64,000 bases of DNA from Bondarzewia mesenterica (GCA_004802705.1 SGPL01000032.1:50075-114074), one strand, 5' to 3'. Numbered from the stretch's first letter, positions 1 through 17,044 are shown. Notes: generated by a model from the letters alone, not told the origin. Translations and numbers: made by a program.

Positions 1-593
1 TTCCCATCCATTGTTTGCACCGTCAACGTCGTACAGTTCAATGCTCACGTCCATCTCTCCCGCCATCGCCTGATAGGCCCGTCGTTGTCATCTTTTCTCT
101 TCAGAAATTTCATAGGTACAACCATGATGGCAATCTTCGAATCCTGTGCCGACGTGTGACTCCACCAGGCATCTCAAATCAACTGCGATCTCTGACCAAA
201 AACAACGCTAAACGGTGACTCTCAAGAGCATTTGCCATCCAAACGTCACCATTAGCGTTCGCCAACATAACGACCCAATATCGCCGGCGAAGCTGCTCAA
301 TTACGGTCAAGATCTCCGAAACAGAGGAACAGGTAAGTAATTTCGTTTCGATCAGCGTTCGTCGACTCGAGGAAACCGTCCTGGAGACCGTGTCTATGGC
401 CGTTGACCAATGATACTGCCATCGCACAGTTTTTGAGTACCCGAACAGAGCTGATTATTACATTTGCATGCAACCGCAACCTCGTCACGTCGCATCGGCA
501 ATGCCTTCTCAACCCTCGCCCTCCTCCATATATGAACTTCGTACTCTCTGTGTCTTCCATCCGATCCCTCTTCCACTCTTAGTCGCAGCCCTC
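1..593. other. Upstream region, no assignable gene
   Basis: No gene was assigned here. The region probably holds the promoter and 5' leader of the C2H2 gene that starts at 594. A good plus-strand splice donor (CAG then GTAAGT) lies near 331-337 and could belong to a 5'UTR intron. A minus-strand open stretch at 179-427 reads fairly protein-like but has no recognisable domain and no convincing splice partners. Confidence 0.4.
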
Positions 594-1862
594 ATGTCGT
601 CTTCTCGCACGCCCTACGACGATGAGACACGTCGCAATGAGAATCGGCCTACGCTCCCGCCGATCCGCGACTTGTTTGGAAGTAAGTATTTACTTTCATT
701 TGTGTCCGTGTCCCCCACGACGTGTCCTAACCGACTGAACTTGCAGGAGAATTATCGCGGCCGCCACGACCCAACCAAGGCCCTCCTCCAGCTGGTTACT
801 CTCCTTCAGCCCATTTTTCTCAGCTGTCTCTTCCTGATGAACCCTCGCCGTATGCGCAACCGGGCGAGCAATCTCTCCCAGGCTATTCTCGCACGCATAC
901 GTCGCATGCCTACCCTCACGGTTACCCACATTCCTTACCATCATCTCAATACCCTCCTGCGTCTTCGTATCCTGGCAGACATCAAACACCTGCTCCCTCC
1001 GTCCCAGCGCGCTCCGTGACCACGCCCTACTCCGACCCTGCTCGCTACCTCGAACAGTCCAGAACGCCCCAGTCTTATCCTGGACATACATCTCGAGGTC
1101 GCTCCACCTCCACCTCCACCGTCGACCCATACCGCTACCCCCAATCGCCCCCTCAGGTGGACGCATCCCAATGGCCTCACCGTAGTGCTCCATACGGTGG
1201 TCAGTCCTATCCACCACAAGGTCAGCCTGTACTGCTGCCGTCGCAGCAAGGCGCATACACCTCCACCTCTCGCGGAGGCCCGTCCAGCTCATATGCATAC
1301 TCCGCAACTCACGGGTCGCACGGGGCCGTCGCTCCAGAGCCAGTCTACGCCTCTGCTTCTTCTCCACCAGAGCGCCCTCCGTCGTCCTCGGCCAAGTACG
1401 AATGTAGCTACTGTGGAAAAGGGTTTACTCGTCCCAGCAGCCTGAAGGTGAGATACATCGATGCGCAATATGATCGCCGGACCGGAGCGCTAACCAGACT
1501 TGACTTTTTGATAGATCCACCTGCACAGCCATACTGGAGAGCGGCGTGAGTAACACACCTTTGCCTCCCCTCATCATGTTTCGCGCCCGTCTCCTGCACA
1601 ACGCCGGATACGGACTCGTCTCCATCGAGTTACGATATGCTTACTGACCATGCGTCCCTCTATAGCGTACGTGTGTACCGTCGAAGGCTGTGGTAGGACC
1701 TTCAGCGTGCAGAGCAACATGCGGCGACACGCACGCACCCACAGCCAATCTGGGATTCAAGCGCGCGAGAGCTCCGGTGAGGAAGAAGGCGAGGGCTCCC
1801 CTCCGCCCTCAACCTCTTCCCGACACGAGACCGGCCACGCATCCAAGTCGTCGTCCGGTTGA
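594..1862 (+). CDS. C2H2 zinc finger protein, two C-terminal fingers
   Basis: Likely a nuclear DNA-binding regulator. Exons are 594-681, 747-1447, about 1514-1548 and about 1665-1862, all joined by GT-AG introns that keep frame. The N-terminal two thirds is low-complexity, rich in Pro, Ser, Tyr and Gln. Two adjacent C2H2 fingers sit near the C-terminus: the first begins YECSYCGKGF and ends HLHSHTGERR, with its His pair supplied by a small separate exon; the second reads YVCTVEGCGRTF to HARTHS. The linker between them is the standard TGE type. The start at 594 gives MSSSRTPYDDE; an upstream in-frame ATG at 468 is possible but its leader reads like untranslated sequence. The acidic, Ser-rich tail ends at TGA 1862. 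I cannot name the regulon or an orthologue. Confidence 0.8.
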
Positions 1863-2725
1863 TCCATTCCCCCGTCATCACATCGGTCGCATGGAGCCTG
1901 CCAGCGCTTGGTCGTCACGACGTCCTTCATGAAAACCCATGACATCACTCCTCATTGCATCATTTGTCTCACTTTTTTTTTTCACAAGCATTGCATGGAC
2001 ATGTACGGAACAATGTTTACCTCACCCGTCGGTCCCCCACCATCGTTTATCGATTTGTGTTGTATGTATAATCACACTGACTGGCACCGCATCCTCACAT
2101 CACTATTTATTCGCATTATTTATTGGCCTGGTGGCCGTATTTATTCTCGTAGGGCACTATTTATTGTACACGTATCATCCTTGCTGTCTATTGCTCTTAT
2201 TTACTTTATTCATCACTGTGGCATCGCATGTAGCATGGGCTCGCATACATATGTACCAGCAAGTCGGAGTCTGTAGGCTGTTAGTTCCTCGCATTGCTCT
2301 TCGTAGTAGAAACAATCAAATGGTTTGATGTAATGATCGTGCTCTCCGAGTTGCAAGCTGACAATCGCTGTGCTCATTGAATATTGAACGTTTGAACTAT
2401 GACAGCATAGATACCGTGCATCAATCCCAAAGCACCGTCTTATATGGATTGCCAATGGCAAAGTATACCACAATAGATACCACATCAACCGGGAAAAGCA
2501 ACTATAAGACCTTTTTATGACGATACGACTAAAGCCGCACCACATAAACGAACATATATGACACGCATTATGCAGTACAATCGTACATACACTATGAACA
2601 AGACGTAAAATACAGTACGAAGCAGTGTAAGTTCTCTTTTAGTAAATCAATCCTAACAGGAAAGAAGAGAGAAGAAAACAGTGTCAGGGGGTGAAAAATA
2701 AGCAAATAAAAAAAGCAATCGTTCA
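1863..2725. other. Convergent intergenic region
   Basis: This is the 3' space between the C2H2 gene (+) and the SET9-like gene (-). It is AT-richer than the flanking exons, has T runs near 1971-1983, and carries no domain-bearing reading frame on either strand. It probably holds both 3'UTRs. Confidence 0.5.
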
Positions 2726-5700
2726 CGCGTCCGAGTCCCATGGCGCTTCCACGAGTTTGGCAGGGGGTGCGTGGATCTGAGGAGGGAAAGTCGCTGTCTT
2801 GCTGGAGTACTTCGTGCTCTTCAGGAGAGCTGCGGCTGCGCGGGATCGCGAGGTTGGCTTGAGCGGCGGTTTGCGTACTGATGGGACTTTGCACGAGGTG
2901 GAAGATGACGAGGGGGGGGAGGTAATCTGGCATGAGGATGTTTGTCGCCTTCCTGAGGTTATCAATGATCGTCTCTACCCCTTCAAGCAGCTTTTCGGCC
3001 GTGGCGTGTGCTGCAATCAAGTCAATAGGGTTCTTGTCAGCCAGGCGTTCACCGATTTGATCGTCGCCGGCGACGCCACTATCGGTGCTGGCGTCATCGA
3101 CGAGGCCCTTCTGTATTTGGGCTTCGTCGAGTTTATCCTCGTCAACGGAGTTCTCCTCAACTTCAGCTTGTCGGACAGTAACTCGTGGAGCCTCGGTAAC
3201 CTCCACTTGCGTGTCCTCAATCGGAGGAGTTTCCGTAACCTCCACTTGAGTGCCCCCAGCCGAAGGTGATTCGACCGGGACCTTGACTGGAACCTCAGAA
3301 GAGTCTTCCTGGCGAGGCACCGAATTGGCATGGTAGCCGTCTATCCGATCTGCATCTACCGGATCGTCGTCGACAAAATCTCTGTCGATCAAGTCGGAAA
3401 TTGGAGAAGCGGGATGGGCGACAGGGGAACGAGGACCAAAAGAAACACGAGGTTTGAGCGTGAATTTTGACGGTTCGGGCGAATCGGGCAATACCACGTC
3501 CTGCAAGTTCTAACAATGAGCCTATGGAACACGACATCACGAGGCAAGAGAAAGGGGGGGTAGAGGGGGGGAAACAGGACGATGAGAGTCAACACACCTC
3601 TTCTCCAGAAGACGACGACCCGAGGTCGAAGAGGTCCCAGTGCGCTGCCCTCGGATTCTGCGTCAACTTGCGAAAGAAGGTCGGCAGCCCTGACTGCTCG
3701 ACGTCACGACCGGCTCTCCTGTGCGCCTCCCAGATATCCAGCATCTTGAGCCCATACTTCCCACGGTTGCTGCTGCCTGCGGCCCTGGTATTCTCCAGCT
3801 CACGGTCGTCGGTTTGATCAGTCTTCTCTAACCAACGCTTCTTGGCAAAATTGACGGGAGATGGTTTCCAGATCGCGCCGATGGACGAGAAAGACCGGAC
3901 CCGCGGCCGCGCAGAAACCTCGACTTCTTCTATTTCCTCGTCCTCATCCTCATCATCCTCCTCGTCATCTTCAATCTGATCGACCACCGCCTTCTCAAAC
4001 ACCGATCCCGCGACATCTGTCTGAACGAGATGATCCTGTTCCGCGTCGTCGGCGTCAGGTCCATCAACGATAGCGAAATCATCTGGCACCTCAAGGTGAT
4101 CTTCTGGCGTGACGGGCTCGTCAGACTGATCCTCATGTCCGGAAGACGAAGAGTTGGAATGCTGGTTCTCGTGACGAGCCACAAACGGTTTTTCATCCTT
4201 AGGTAGAAGAGGCGCCCACTTGCGCCGCGCAAAGGAGACAGGGTTGGGATGGTAGGAGAGGCCGCCCCAAAACGAAAAAGGTTCCTCATCTTCCTCGTCC
4301 TCGTCGTCCTCGTCGTCCTCGCTCGAGCTCCCATCACTTTCGTCCAGCCTCGCGCGCTTGCTCTCGCGCGTGTACTCAGCATTGCCATCCTCATCGTACC
4401 ACAGCGGTTCGTCACCACCGCCGGCATACTTCATGAATGTCTCGTCTGTCAAAATGCTCCCCACCACCTGATCCTCCGGCTCCTCCTTCGGCACTTGGTT
4501 ATCAGGCGCGCTCCCAGCCGCAACAGCACCCCCTGTTGCCACTCGCTTTCTTTCCAAACCTCCCATTCGAATCACGCGGCTGATCGTCCACCGCGCGCGA
4601 CTTCGGCGTCCGTACCATCAAGCGCGCATCAGACGATCCCGTCTTTTGAAGACCAGGCGGCGCGGATGCGGACGGAGGTGTGGTGGGGTCCGAGCGTATG
4701 TGCAAAGGCGGTCTGCCGCGTTTACGCTTCAATGGAAGCGGGACCGAAGTCGTGAACTTGGAGGACGAAGCGAACAAGCCCCCTTCCGTACGCTTGAACC
4801 GCGAGGGCATAGCAGCTGTGATTTTCTTGGCCGCCGGCGAGGTGTGAATGATTGTCCGACGGATCTTGCGTCGCTTCGGCGTGCTCTCTTCAGTGACCAT
4901 GCTGCTCTCACGCGGACGTTTTGGAGGCACAGACGATGCCGCAACAGAAAGCTTCTTGTCGAGTGCAGGGAGGATTTTCTGTGTCACATTCCGTGGTGCA
5001 GACTCTGCGGGAGTCGTCTCGCGCGGAGTAGGGACGAAGGCGGCTGCCTGAGCTGCGTTTCGATTCGGCCACGAAAATCCATAGATCGCAAAGTGACGCA
5101 GACATCTAGTAAAACCGTGTTGGATTCCCGTCAGCAGACAAGAAAAAAAATAGTTTTTAAAAAGTAAAACGAAAAATGAAATAGAAATAGAATAAAGGAG
5201 ACGTACCTGGGACATTCCCTCTTCTCCTTCCTCTTCCCCTTGCCCTTCCCCGTGACATTGTCAAAATCTCCCCATATGACCCTCTGATCCAACGATATGA
5301 TCGGGAGCACCTTCGAACACGTCACGCACGTCGGGAGGTTGGGATCCTTCTCCTTCTGCTTGGCCTTCTTCTCCTTCTCGTCGGCGCCAGCGCCTGCACA
5401 CGCCGCTAATGCGACCGCTGACGGCCGCCCACGCAACACGCGCGGCTCGGGTTCAGCACTGGCCTTGCCCTTCCCCTTGTCCAGCGGCGTAGACGGTCGC
5501 GTACTGCGCACGGCCAAAGTGCGCGCCGTGCGCGTACGGGGCGCGGGTGCCAGGACCTGGCGAGGCGGTGTCGTCGGACAAAGGAGGGGTGGGAAGCGGG
5601 ACCTGGGCTGCCAGCGACGCGGCACGGGCCTTCTGACCGCGCGTCGAAATGACGAGCTCGACAGGCGCTACGGACCGTGTCTGCCATCGTCCGTTTTCCC

Positions 5701-7304
5701 TTGTGGAAGGCGTCACGGCGGCAGAAGGGAGGCTAGACTCAGGGTCGGGTGTCATGAGTGCTTTGGCGGCTGTACTAGAAGATCGTAATGGCGCTGAGGA
5801 GCTGGATGGCACAATCGGCGTGGAGTCGACTTCAACCTCGGCTTGAAGCTCCATAGCGGGTTCTTCTCCCTTCTCCTGCTTCTGCTCCTCCTCCTCATCG
5901 GATTCTTCGACATCGCTGTCTTGCAACACCGCATATACGCCGCGTCGGGTGCGTCGCTCGTTGACGTTGACTTCTGGCTTTGCGCCGTTGGCTCTGGCCT
6001 CGACATCAGACGAGCGCCGTCCGACGAATCGTGATCCGCGCTTCGTGGCCTGTACCCGCCTGTACCTCTGCGTTCGCACGTCTCGCACAGACAGGTCCTA
6101 TTACCGGGTCCAACTTCCCAGGTACCAAAGGTGAATGAAAACACAAAAGTGCAGGAGAGATGAGCACGTACAGTAACCGTCCCCATAATGTGCCGTCACC
6201 TCCTCGCCGGTCGCTATCGGCCTTATGACGCGAAACGTGATATAACGTCCTTCGCGAAAAAGTTCGCAATTGTTATTGCAATCGTGCTGTATCGTCGGCA
6301 ACCGAAAAACAGGTGTGATAAGTTCAACAAGACGAGAAATAAGGGCGAGGGGAGAGGGGGCAGGAACGGAGGGAAACCGCACAAAAAAGGACAGCAAGAA
6401 CAATGGCAGGTGCACTCACGTTGACGAATCGGGCAGGGCCTAAGAACAAGTGGTTCTTCTTCAGTTGTTTGGAATGAATGACGCTGAAATCCTTGCGGGA
6501 GCTGCCATCCGGATTGGTGGCCGTCTTGAGCTCCTGGTCCTCCTCCTCTGTGAGGTCCGCCATGGACCCTTTGAGCTCAGTGATGACGGTGCCTGGCGCG
6601 AGCGGACGGGTGGCAATGATACATAATTCTGACTTGCGCGTGCGATAAGTGTATCGTTCGGTGTGCGAGATCTCGATGGAGCCGGTGGGGAGGTAGAGCT
6701 CGAAATACCGCGAGGCATGCCTGTTCACGAGGAGGCCCATCGATGCGCATTTCAGAGATGAAAGAACGGGATTGGAAAGGCGGGGGAAAGGGACTCACGT
6801 GGCAAAGGCATTTAGCTCTTTCTGCGTAAATGGCTGGGTGTAGTAACGTACAGGGGCGAGGCTGTGGAAAGGGTGGCGTGAGCGTGTGGTGCGGTGCTGC
6901 GATGGGCTGGCACGCACGATAGAAGTTCGTTGACAGCACTGCGGATAACAGCGTGCGGATGACCCTTACACACGACGACCTGTCGAGAGAGCCATGAAAG
7001 CAACCAAAAAATTGAAAGGACGCGTTTGAGGAATAGTTAAGGGGGGTGGATGGTCAATAGGAGACACGAAAGGACTCACGCGTTGAACAATAGCCATGAG
7101 GTCCTCAACGTTGGTTTTTGGAAGACAACGGGCAGCATCCATCTTGTGTACCAGAAGGGGTATGCCACGCGTCCCAACCTTCTCGACGAGGAGATGAGAG
7201 ATGAAATCGTCGTCGCGGGAGAGATCCCTGAAGTTCATGACCTTTGTATAAGTCCATGCTGACGCGCTTGCTTGGGAAGACGACGACCGAGAGGTGGATG
7301 CCAT
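2726..7304 (-). CDS. SET9: SET9/Suv4-20-type histone H4K20 methyltransferase
   Basis: The family methylates histone H4 lysine 20 using S-adenosylmethionine. The start at 7304 opens MASTSRSSS, followed by the Set9 signature MNFRDLSRDDDF. After small introns come THASRYFELY, GSIEISHTERY, ITELKGSMADLTEEEDQEL and FSVIHSKQLKKNHLFLGPARFVN, then HDCNNNCELFREGRYITF and GEEVTAHYGDGYFG, which contain the SET-domain N-HxC and Tyr elements, then the Cys-rich post-SET CLCETCERRGTGGY. Joins with good GT-AG sites include 7080/6979 and the FVN-HDC intron near 6419. The long tail has NVNERRTRRGVYA, a CVTC...CPRC pair split by the intron near 5108-5213, an AT-hook-like KRKRGRPP, acidic blocks, and a last exon ending WDSDA. 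The tail cannot be read in one frame: shifts are needed near 6050, 5540-5620, 4530 and 2912-2919. The SET core is intact. Tail membership rests on the splice sites and is less certain. Confidence 0.85.
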
Positions 7305-7776
7305 CAAAGGATGGACTCGCTACGATGAGCGAAGGGGTGAATGATGAGAGGGAGAGACGAAGCGACGAAGACGGCAGGGAAGGAACAAGCAACTGAAGTT
7401 TTGAAGGCGTGGCTAGTTGAATGACGCTCAACCAACCATCAAGTCACAGGTTTTCGCCACAACAAGATCTAAAAAACGGGCCACCTGAAACAACGATCGT
7501 CCACAGCATCGAGCTTTTTTTTTTCTCTGTCCGGTCTTTCGCCCTCATTCAGGTCAATGGCCTTGTGACGGGTCGAGTCGCATGGATTTCCCAGCAGCGC
7601 GGCATATAGCAAAACAGACGCATGGTCTCATACAATAATAGAAAAAGAAACAAGTGCGATAGACGGCCGTTCAGACATGGATCCTAATGATTTTGGTTCA
7701 CCACCCCGCACCACTGCCGTCAGAAAACGAGTCGTGCTACAGATATATGCAAAATGACGAGGCGAAATCTCGACAT

Positions 7777-8824
7777 TTATGCACCGTGCGCGTGCTTCTG
7801 CTTGCCCGTCCGGAGCTTCCTCACGTAGAACTGGCACGTCCCTGTCAGCTCATTGCACATCGGCACCAAAAGATGTATTCTACATACCTCAAGCTCCTTG
7901 CCCTCCAAGATGTAGCCATCCGCACGGCCGCACTGGCCAGGACGACTTGCGATCGAAGCGTACAAGCGACCAGCACCGAACTGACTCTCGAGCAGGGGGT
8001 CAAGCTTGGAATCTGCACATACAAGCAAATGAATGAGCAGACGGATCAAAAATGCAAAGTCATGAGTACGCACCCTTCTTCCTCTCATCAAGGTTCCGCT
8101 GTGCGTGGTTCGACAGCTTTTTCTCCTCAGCCTCCTTAGCCTCCCCAGCCTGCGCCTTGGAGCTCCTCTTCGTCAACGGCGTAGCATACTAAACCTCGAC
8201 GTTCAGCTCTGACATTCCCAGGACAGCCAAACAGATAAGACGTACGTTCGCCTCATACCACTGCCTGAAGGGGGTAGCATCGATCTGGATGATAGCACCC
8301 TTCACAAGGGTGTTCGTCCGGACCAACTCGTTGTTCGATGCATTGTAAACCTATAACACGACCGCACAAAAAAAAGGCTCTCAACAAATTAAAAACACTC
8401 GAAAGCGGTCGAAACACGTACGACACCGATCAGACGAGTCTTCTTGGTAACATGTTCCGATGCCCATGCAAAGTTGCCCGAGTCAAGGCGGAGGGCGCGG
8501 TACTTGAGGTTGCCGCCCCGCACGCGGACGCTGTGGACGCGCTTAACGCCGATCTTGGTGTTGGCTGCCTGGCGACCGAGCTCGAACTTTCGCTTCTTGC
8601 GGTAGTGCGCGCGCTGGGCTCCAGTCGCGGAGCGTTTGTGCCGGGAGGAGCGGGAAATACCTGCATCGCGAGTAGCAAAAATCGTGAGCTCTTCGAAACT
8701 CTCGACCAATTCCACATCAATACTGACCTATTCGAGTTTTAATTCAAGAAGTTCAAAAGGGAAATTCGGGCGGGTTAGCAGGATATTCTTATAGGCATTG
8801 AAGTGACCGGCAGCACTGACCCAT
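7777..8824 (-). CDS. RPS8: 40S ribosomal protein eS8
   Basis: Structural protein of the small cytosolic ribosomal subunit. Five exons on the minus strand give [20 protein letters not shown], then [35 protein letters not shown], the [18 protein letters not shown] block, a lysine-rich insert, and the last exon [17 protein letters not shown] ending at TAA 7777. All residues typical of eS8 are present in order. Main exons are about 8422-8662, 8250-8350, 8067-8190, 7905-8013 and 7777-7830. The first exon is only ATGG in related genes; the best match is ATGG at 8821-8824 followed by GTCAGT, which would make a first intron of about 155 nt. That start is the least certain part. Confidence 0.9.
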
Positions 8825-8999
8825 GTTGGAAATGTCTTGAGGATGGCGATGGTGAGCTCGGGATTCAAGGTTTGGATGATACTCATCAAAATAAAGTTCG
8901 CGGCATATCTAGACTCCGACCGGCTGTTCCCGCCATGCCACACTTCCGCCACCGGCACTCACCGGCACCTGTTTGATTTCCTGTTGGTTCACCTGTTCA

Positions 9000-10580
9000 A
9001 GACCTTTTCAATTACCCCGCCGAAATTTTGACAAACAAGTACACGAAATGGCCCGTCGTCTTCCCGCTGGAAGTCGTTTTTTGCGCAGTATCCTCGATCA
9101 GACAGATGCTCTAGTCTTCCAGCCGACGATAGACACCGCGGCGGTCTCTTCATCACTACTTAGAGGCAAGCGCACCTGCAGACAGTCTTCATCTTCATCC
9201 CTGGGAATGGACTGGCTTGATGCTCGAAGTTCACGTCGATGCGAAGCTCTGTATCATTTGTACTTACACGGACTAATGTGAAGAAGAGGTACGTCCGTAA
9301 CAAGATACTCACACGCGGTGGGTATTGCAGAACGCCACTATTCTTGTCGACCTCCACGATGCTTTACTTCACAATATCTCAGCATCGGGTCGACTCATCG
9401 TCGCTCATCCCTTCTCTCTTCACTCAATCTCCGGATCCTTCTTCCGTTGTACCCCCTCTTGCATGAATTCTCACTCCCGCTTTCTCAGCATCGGAAGTCT
9501 ACTACACGTATGAGCTGCGGGAAATGAACGGACACTTACGAAGTACAACTTCGCACACGAAGATGGCCGACGAAGCTCAGATCAGAGGCATCCTGATCTT
9601 TTATTTTTCGCTTTTCTACCGAAATAGATTTCCTTCACGATCGCACTTCCTTTCCGCCTTGCCTCCCGTTGTGTCACTACCTTCATTATATATCCTCGAA
9701 TTATTCTTCCAATTTCTGCGAGCGACGCGCATGGACTCGATTTGGCGACGATCACGACAGTATCGCCCAAAAGGCGACATGCAAAGCTAAATATTTCAGA
9801 TTTATGGGAACAAAAGTCTTGTCGCAGTGATCCTCTGATCGGCGACCAGTCGCACCCACACCATACACGGGCCGCCAAAGAGCGTGATGTGAAGTATACG
9901 AGTAGAAAGTGACAGGACGACAAAAGAGTCGTGGGCCGGGCGTTTCCAGAAGCCTTCTAGCACACGCGACACTTCGTAGTTGGTAGCACATGAATATTAC
10001 TTACGTCTCGGAAGGACTCGCAGAACGGGAGGTCGAGCCGGCGGAAGTGACAATTAGAACGCATCGCCGTCCAGGCGTTTCTTGATAGTCGCAAGCAGCT
10101 TGGAAAGTGAATGGATGAATAGATGGGTATCGAGGAAAAGACCGAGATGGGCCCTGCGCGGACCGACCTCTCCTCCCGGGGGCCCAGAGACGACCTTAGA
10201 AGGGGGACGAATGCATAGATTGGGAAAGTCGTTCCATGTATAGCTGTGGTATTCATGGAATGAAGTAGGGTAGACATGTAGAAGAGAACATACCGTTCTA
10301 TAGGATGCGGCTAGACGTGCTTGGCTTTGCGCCCGCTGATAAACGGTGAGCGAAAGCAAGTCGAGGCAGGAGCGCTGAGCGAGGGGCATGCGAGACATGC
10401 GATCCCCCTGGCTGATGACGGCTGCCAAGTTGAAATAGAATGGATGGTAGAAGAGTGGAAATAAAATGGGGATCAGGTGTACCTAAGTAAGTATAAGGAG
10501 GAAAGAGTGGCTGATGATGGGAGGAATAGCCGACATGCGACCAGATAAGAGGAATCATGGAATGATTGACTGATATACCC
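9000..10580 (-). other. Unassigned region, possible multi-exon gene
   Basis: The minus strand has protein-like stretches flanked by plausible splice sites, but I recognise no family. A candidate first exon near 10561-10490 (MIPLIWSHVGYSS...YTYL) joins, across an intron ending about 10422, to AVISQGDRMSRMPLAQRSCLDLLSL and more, up to a GTATGT donor near 10293. Further down are SNCHFRRLDLPFCESFRD with a GTAAGT donor near 10007, PRLFCRPVTFYSY, and VEVDKNSGVLQYPPR with a donor near 9318. I could not join all pieces in frame, so this may be one gene, two genes, or partly noise. Confidence 0.25.
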
Positions 10581-10974
10581 ACTTTCCTTTCGAAACTGGC
10601 CGCCGGGCATTATATAGGCAACTGCTCGTAGGCCTTGCGACGGCCCGCCGAACGGGCAGTTCGATATATGCATGCACGTTTGTCGTACCAACAGCCCAAC
10701 TGCCTTGTCTCGCGGTCATCCACCGACCTGCGAACCGGCCAGTTGCACGTTGCCAAACCCAACCAGGCTTGCAAGCGCACTGTGGGGTCGCCGGTCGAAG
10801 CGCGGCAGCGAAGACACAGCGCAGACGACGACCACGACGGTCGCTGGCAATTGCCACAGCAGGCGAAACGGAATTCGTATCATTGCGAGCGCATCGAGGA
10901 GGAACGCGAAGAATCGGCGGCGGATTCTGCCGCAGCTGGCTTGGACCACCTCTCGTCTCTCTTTGGCTCTGAAC

Positions 10975-10981
10975 TATATAA
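10975..10981 (+). promoter_or_regulatory. TATA box of the plus-strand UGPase gene
   Basis: The sequence TATATAA lies about 86 bp upstream of the ATG at 11067. It is followed by a pyrimidine-rich, CT-rich stretch typical of the leaders of strongly expressed basidiomycete genes. Confidence 0.6.
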
Positions 10982-11066
10982 ACGTCATCATAAGCCTCGT
11001 CCTCCCCAGCTTCTCCTCCTTTCTACCACAACAACTCAACCCGTACACATCAACCAATCTCCTCCA

Positions 11067-13392
<2,326 letters not shown>

Positions 13393-14419
13393 CCGCGCTG
13401 CGCCCGCACGTCCACGGACTAATGATCATCCCGTCCTTTTTTTTCTTTTCATTTTCATTTTCCATTGTACCATCATTAATAGATGACGGCAGCAGCGCGC
13501 TGTCCGTCCGTCCGCCCGACACGACACACGACTTGGTACGACACGATCGTCCTTTCTTGTCTTCCTGTCTTTCGTGTTTGTCCTTTTCTCTTTGGTTCTC
13601 AGGGCACCGCCCAACGAAAATGCCCCATCCCTCTCACTTTTTTCGGGGTCCCCCTCTTCCTCTTCCTCCCCCCCCTTATATGTCTCTTGTCTCGTCTTGT
13701 TTTTGTCTTGTTTTATCTTTTTGAACGTCATGAGTGTCAACGGGCTTTTTATCGGGTGAAACGACGCGTGTACATATACATACATAATGTACATACACAC
13801 TCACATACATACATACACAGGCAACTTAGAGTGGTCTTTTGTTTCATTAAAATTCACGTCTTGTTTCAGTTTGTTTTGATGCTTCAAGTTCTGTTTTCTC
13901 TCTCTCTATGGGTGCGTTGATTCTGGCGCATACTGTACCAGTACTAGCCGCAGGGCAAGGAAAGACTGGGAAATACGGCTGGCTGTACGCAGTAAGGAAA
14001 ACGAACACTTTCTGTCAGACTCCACCAGTAGCAGCTGGTCTGCATATGTAAGTACGCATCTTCGATTTCCCTCCACCAAAACAGAAAACAGGCAAACAAA
14101 CAAGCGAAACTCTACCAGCAATGAGAGTCCATCCAAAGAAAAGAAAAAAGAGAGAGAAACAGTCCATAAATACTTGTTGGTTTTGCCATTCTAGCCGGGT
14201 ATTGAGAAGGAAGGTGTCGGTGGTACTGTAGTACTTCCGTTGAGAGTGTCAAGGGTATATGTGTGTAGGTTGTGGCGTAGAGAACGTGTGCGCGGAATGG
14301 AAGCTCTAGGTGTGAATTCAGATCGACGTGGGTAGGATAAATGAACGTGAAGGGTATGAAATTGCATTAGATGGTTAGAGAGAGGGCGAATGCAGGCGGC
14401 GAACAAAAAGACACGAGCA
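13393..14419. other. Spacer between the two convergent UGPase genes
   Basis: No gene was found here. It is rich in T runs and C runs on the plus strand after 13430 and should hold both 3'UTRs and terminators. It includes the short tandem CATA-type repeat at 13771-13820. Confidence 0.6.
13771..13820. repeat. Imperfect (ACAT)n microsatellite
   Basis: A run of TACATA and ACATACAC units lies downstream of the plus-strand UGPase stop codon, probably in its 3'UTR. It is a simple repeat with no coding content. Confidence 0.7.
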
Positions 14420-16638
<2,219 letters not shown>

Positions 16639-16723
16639 GATGGGGAGAAGAGAGAGTGGGTGAAGGGTAAAGTAACGCAGAAGACGAGCGGCCGCGATGA
16701 GAGTAGATTGGAACACGGAAGAT

Positions 16724-16732
16724 TTATATATT
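16724..16732 (-). promoter_or_regulatory. TATA box of the minus-strand UGPase gene
   Basis: On the minus strand this reads AAATATATAAA, roughly 90 bp upstream of the ATG at 16638. Spacing is very close to that of the TATA box of copy 1, although the rest of the two promoters has diverged. Confidence 0.6.
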
Positions 16733-17044
16733 TCCTCGCTTGCACACACGTGGCCGTCGGCACCCCATGGTCAAGGCACGCCGGGCTTCAGCTTCATCCT
16801 TCAACGCGGCCAAGCTCAGACCGACTTCTGTATTCACGCCCGCCAAAACTGCCCTAATCATTCATTCCCCTGCTAAGTTACTAGAGGTACAGTGTCAGGA
16901 AGTATTTCTCGGACATACAACTCCTTCAGGGGCAGTGTGTCATAACAGTGGGTACCTCGCCCTTCCATACCATGTCGCAGTGCAGGCAATGCGGAACAAA
17001 TGTAGGAATCCTCACACGAGGTGGTCTTCGCACTGCCCATCATT

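Noticed and set aside
696..1367. 223-codon minus-strand frame opposite the C2H2 gene
   Set aside because: Antisense shadow. The plus strand carries the zinc fingers and in-frame splice joins; the minus frame is Arg-rich with no domain.
4280..4325. Tandem TCGTCC-type repeat, possible satellite
   Set aside because: It encodes the Glu/Asp-rich block of the SET9 tail and is best explained as acidic coding sequence.
5297..5788. 163-codon plus-strand frame over SET9
   Set aside because: Low-complexity Arg/Gly-rich shadow without domain; the minus strand continues the SET9 tail.
8663..8820. Possible snoRNA inside the first eS8 intron
   Set aside because: I looked for box C and box D pairs with flanking complementarity and saw none.
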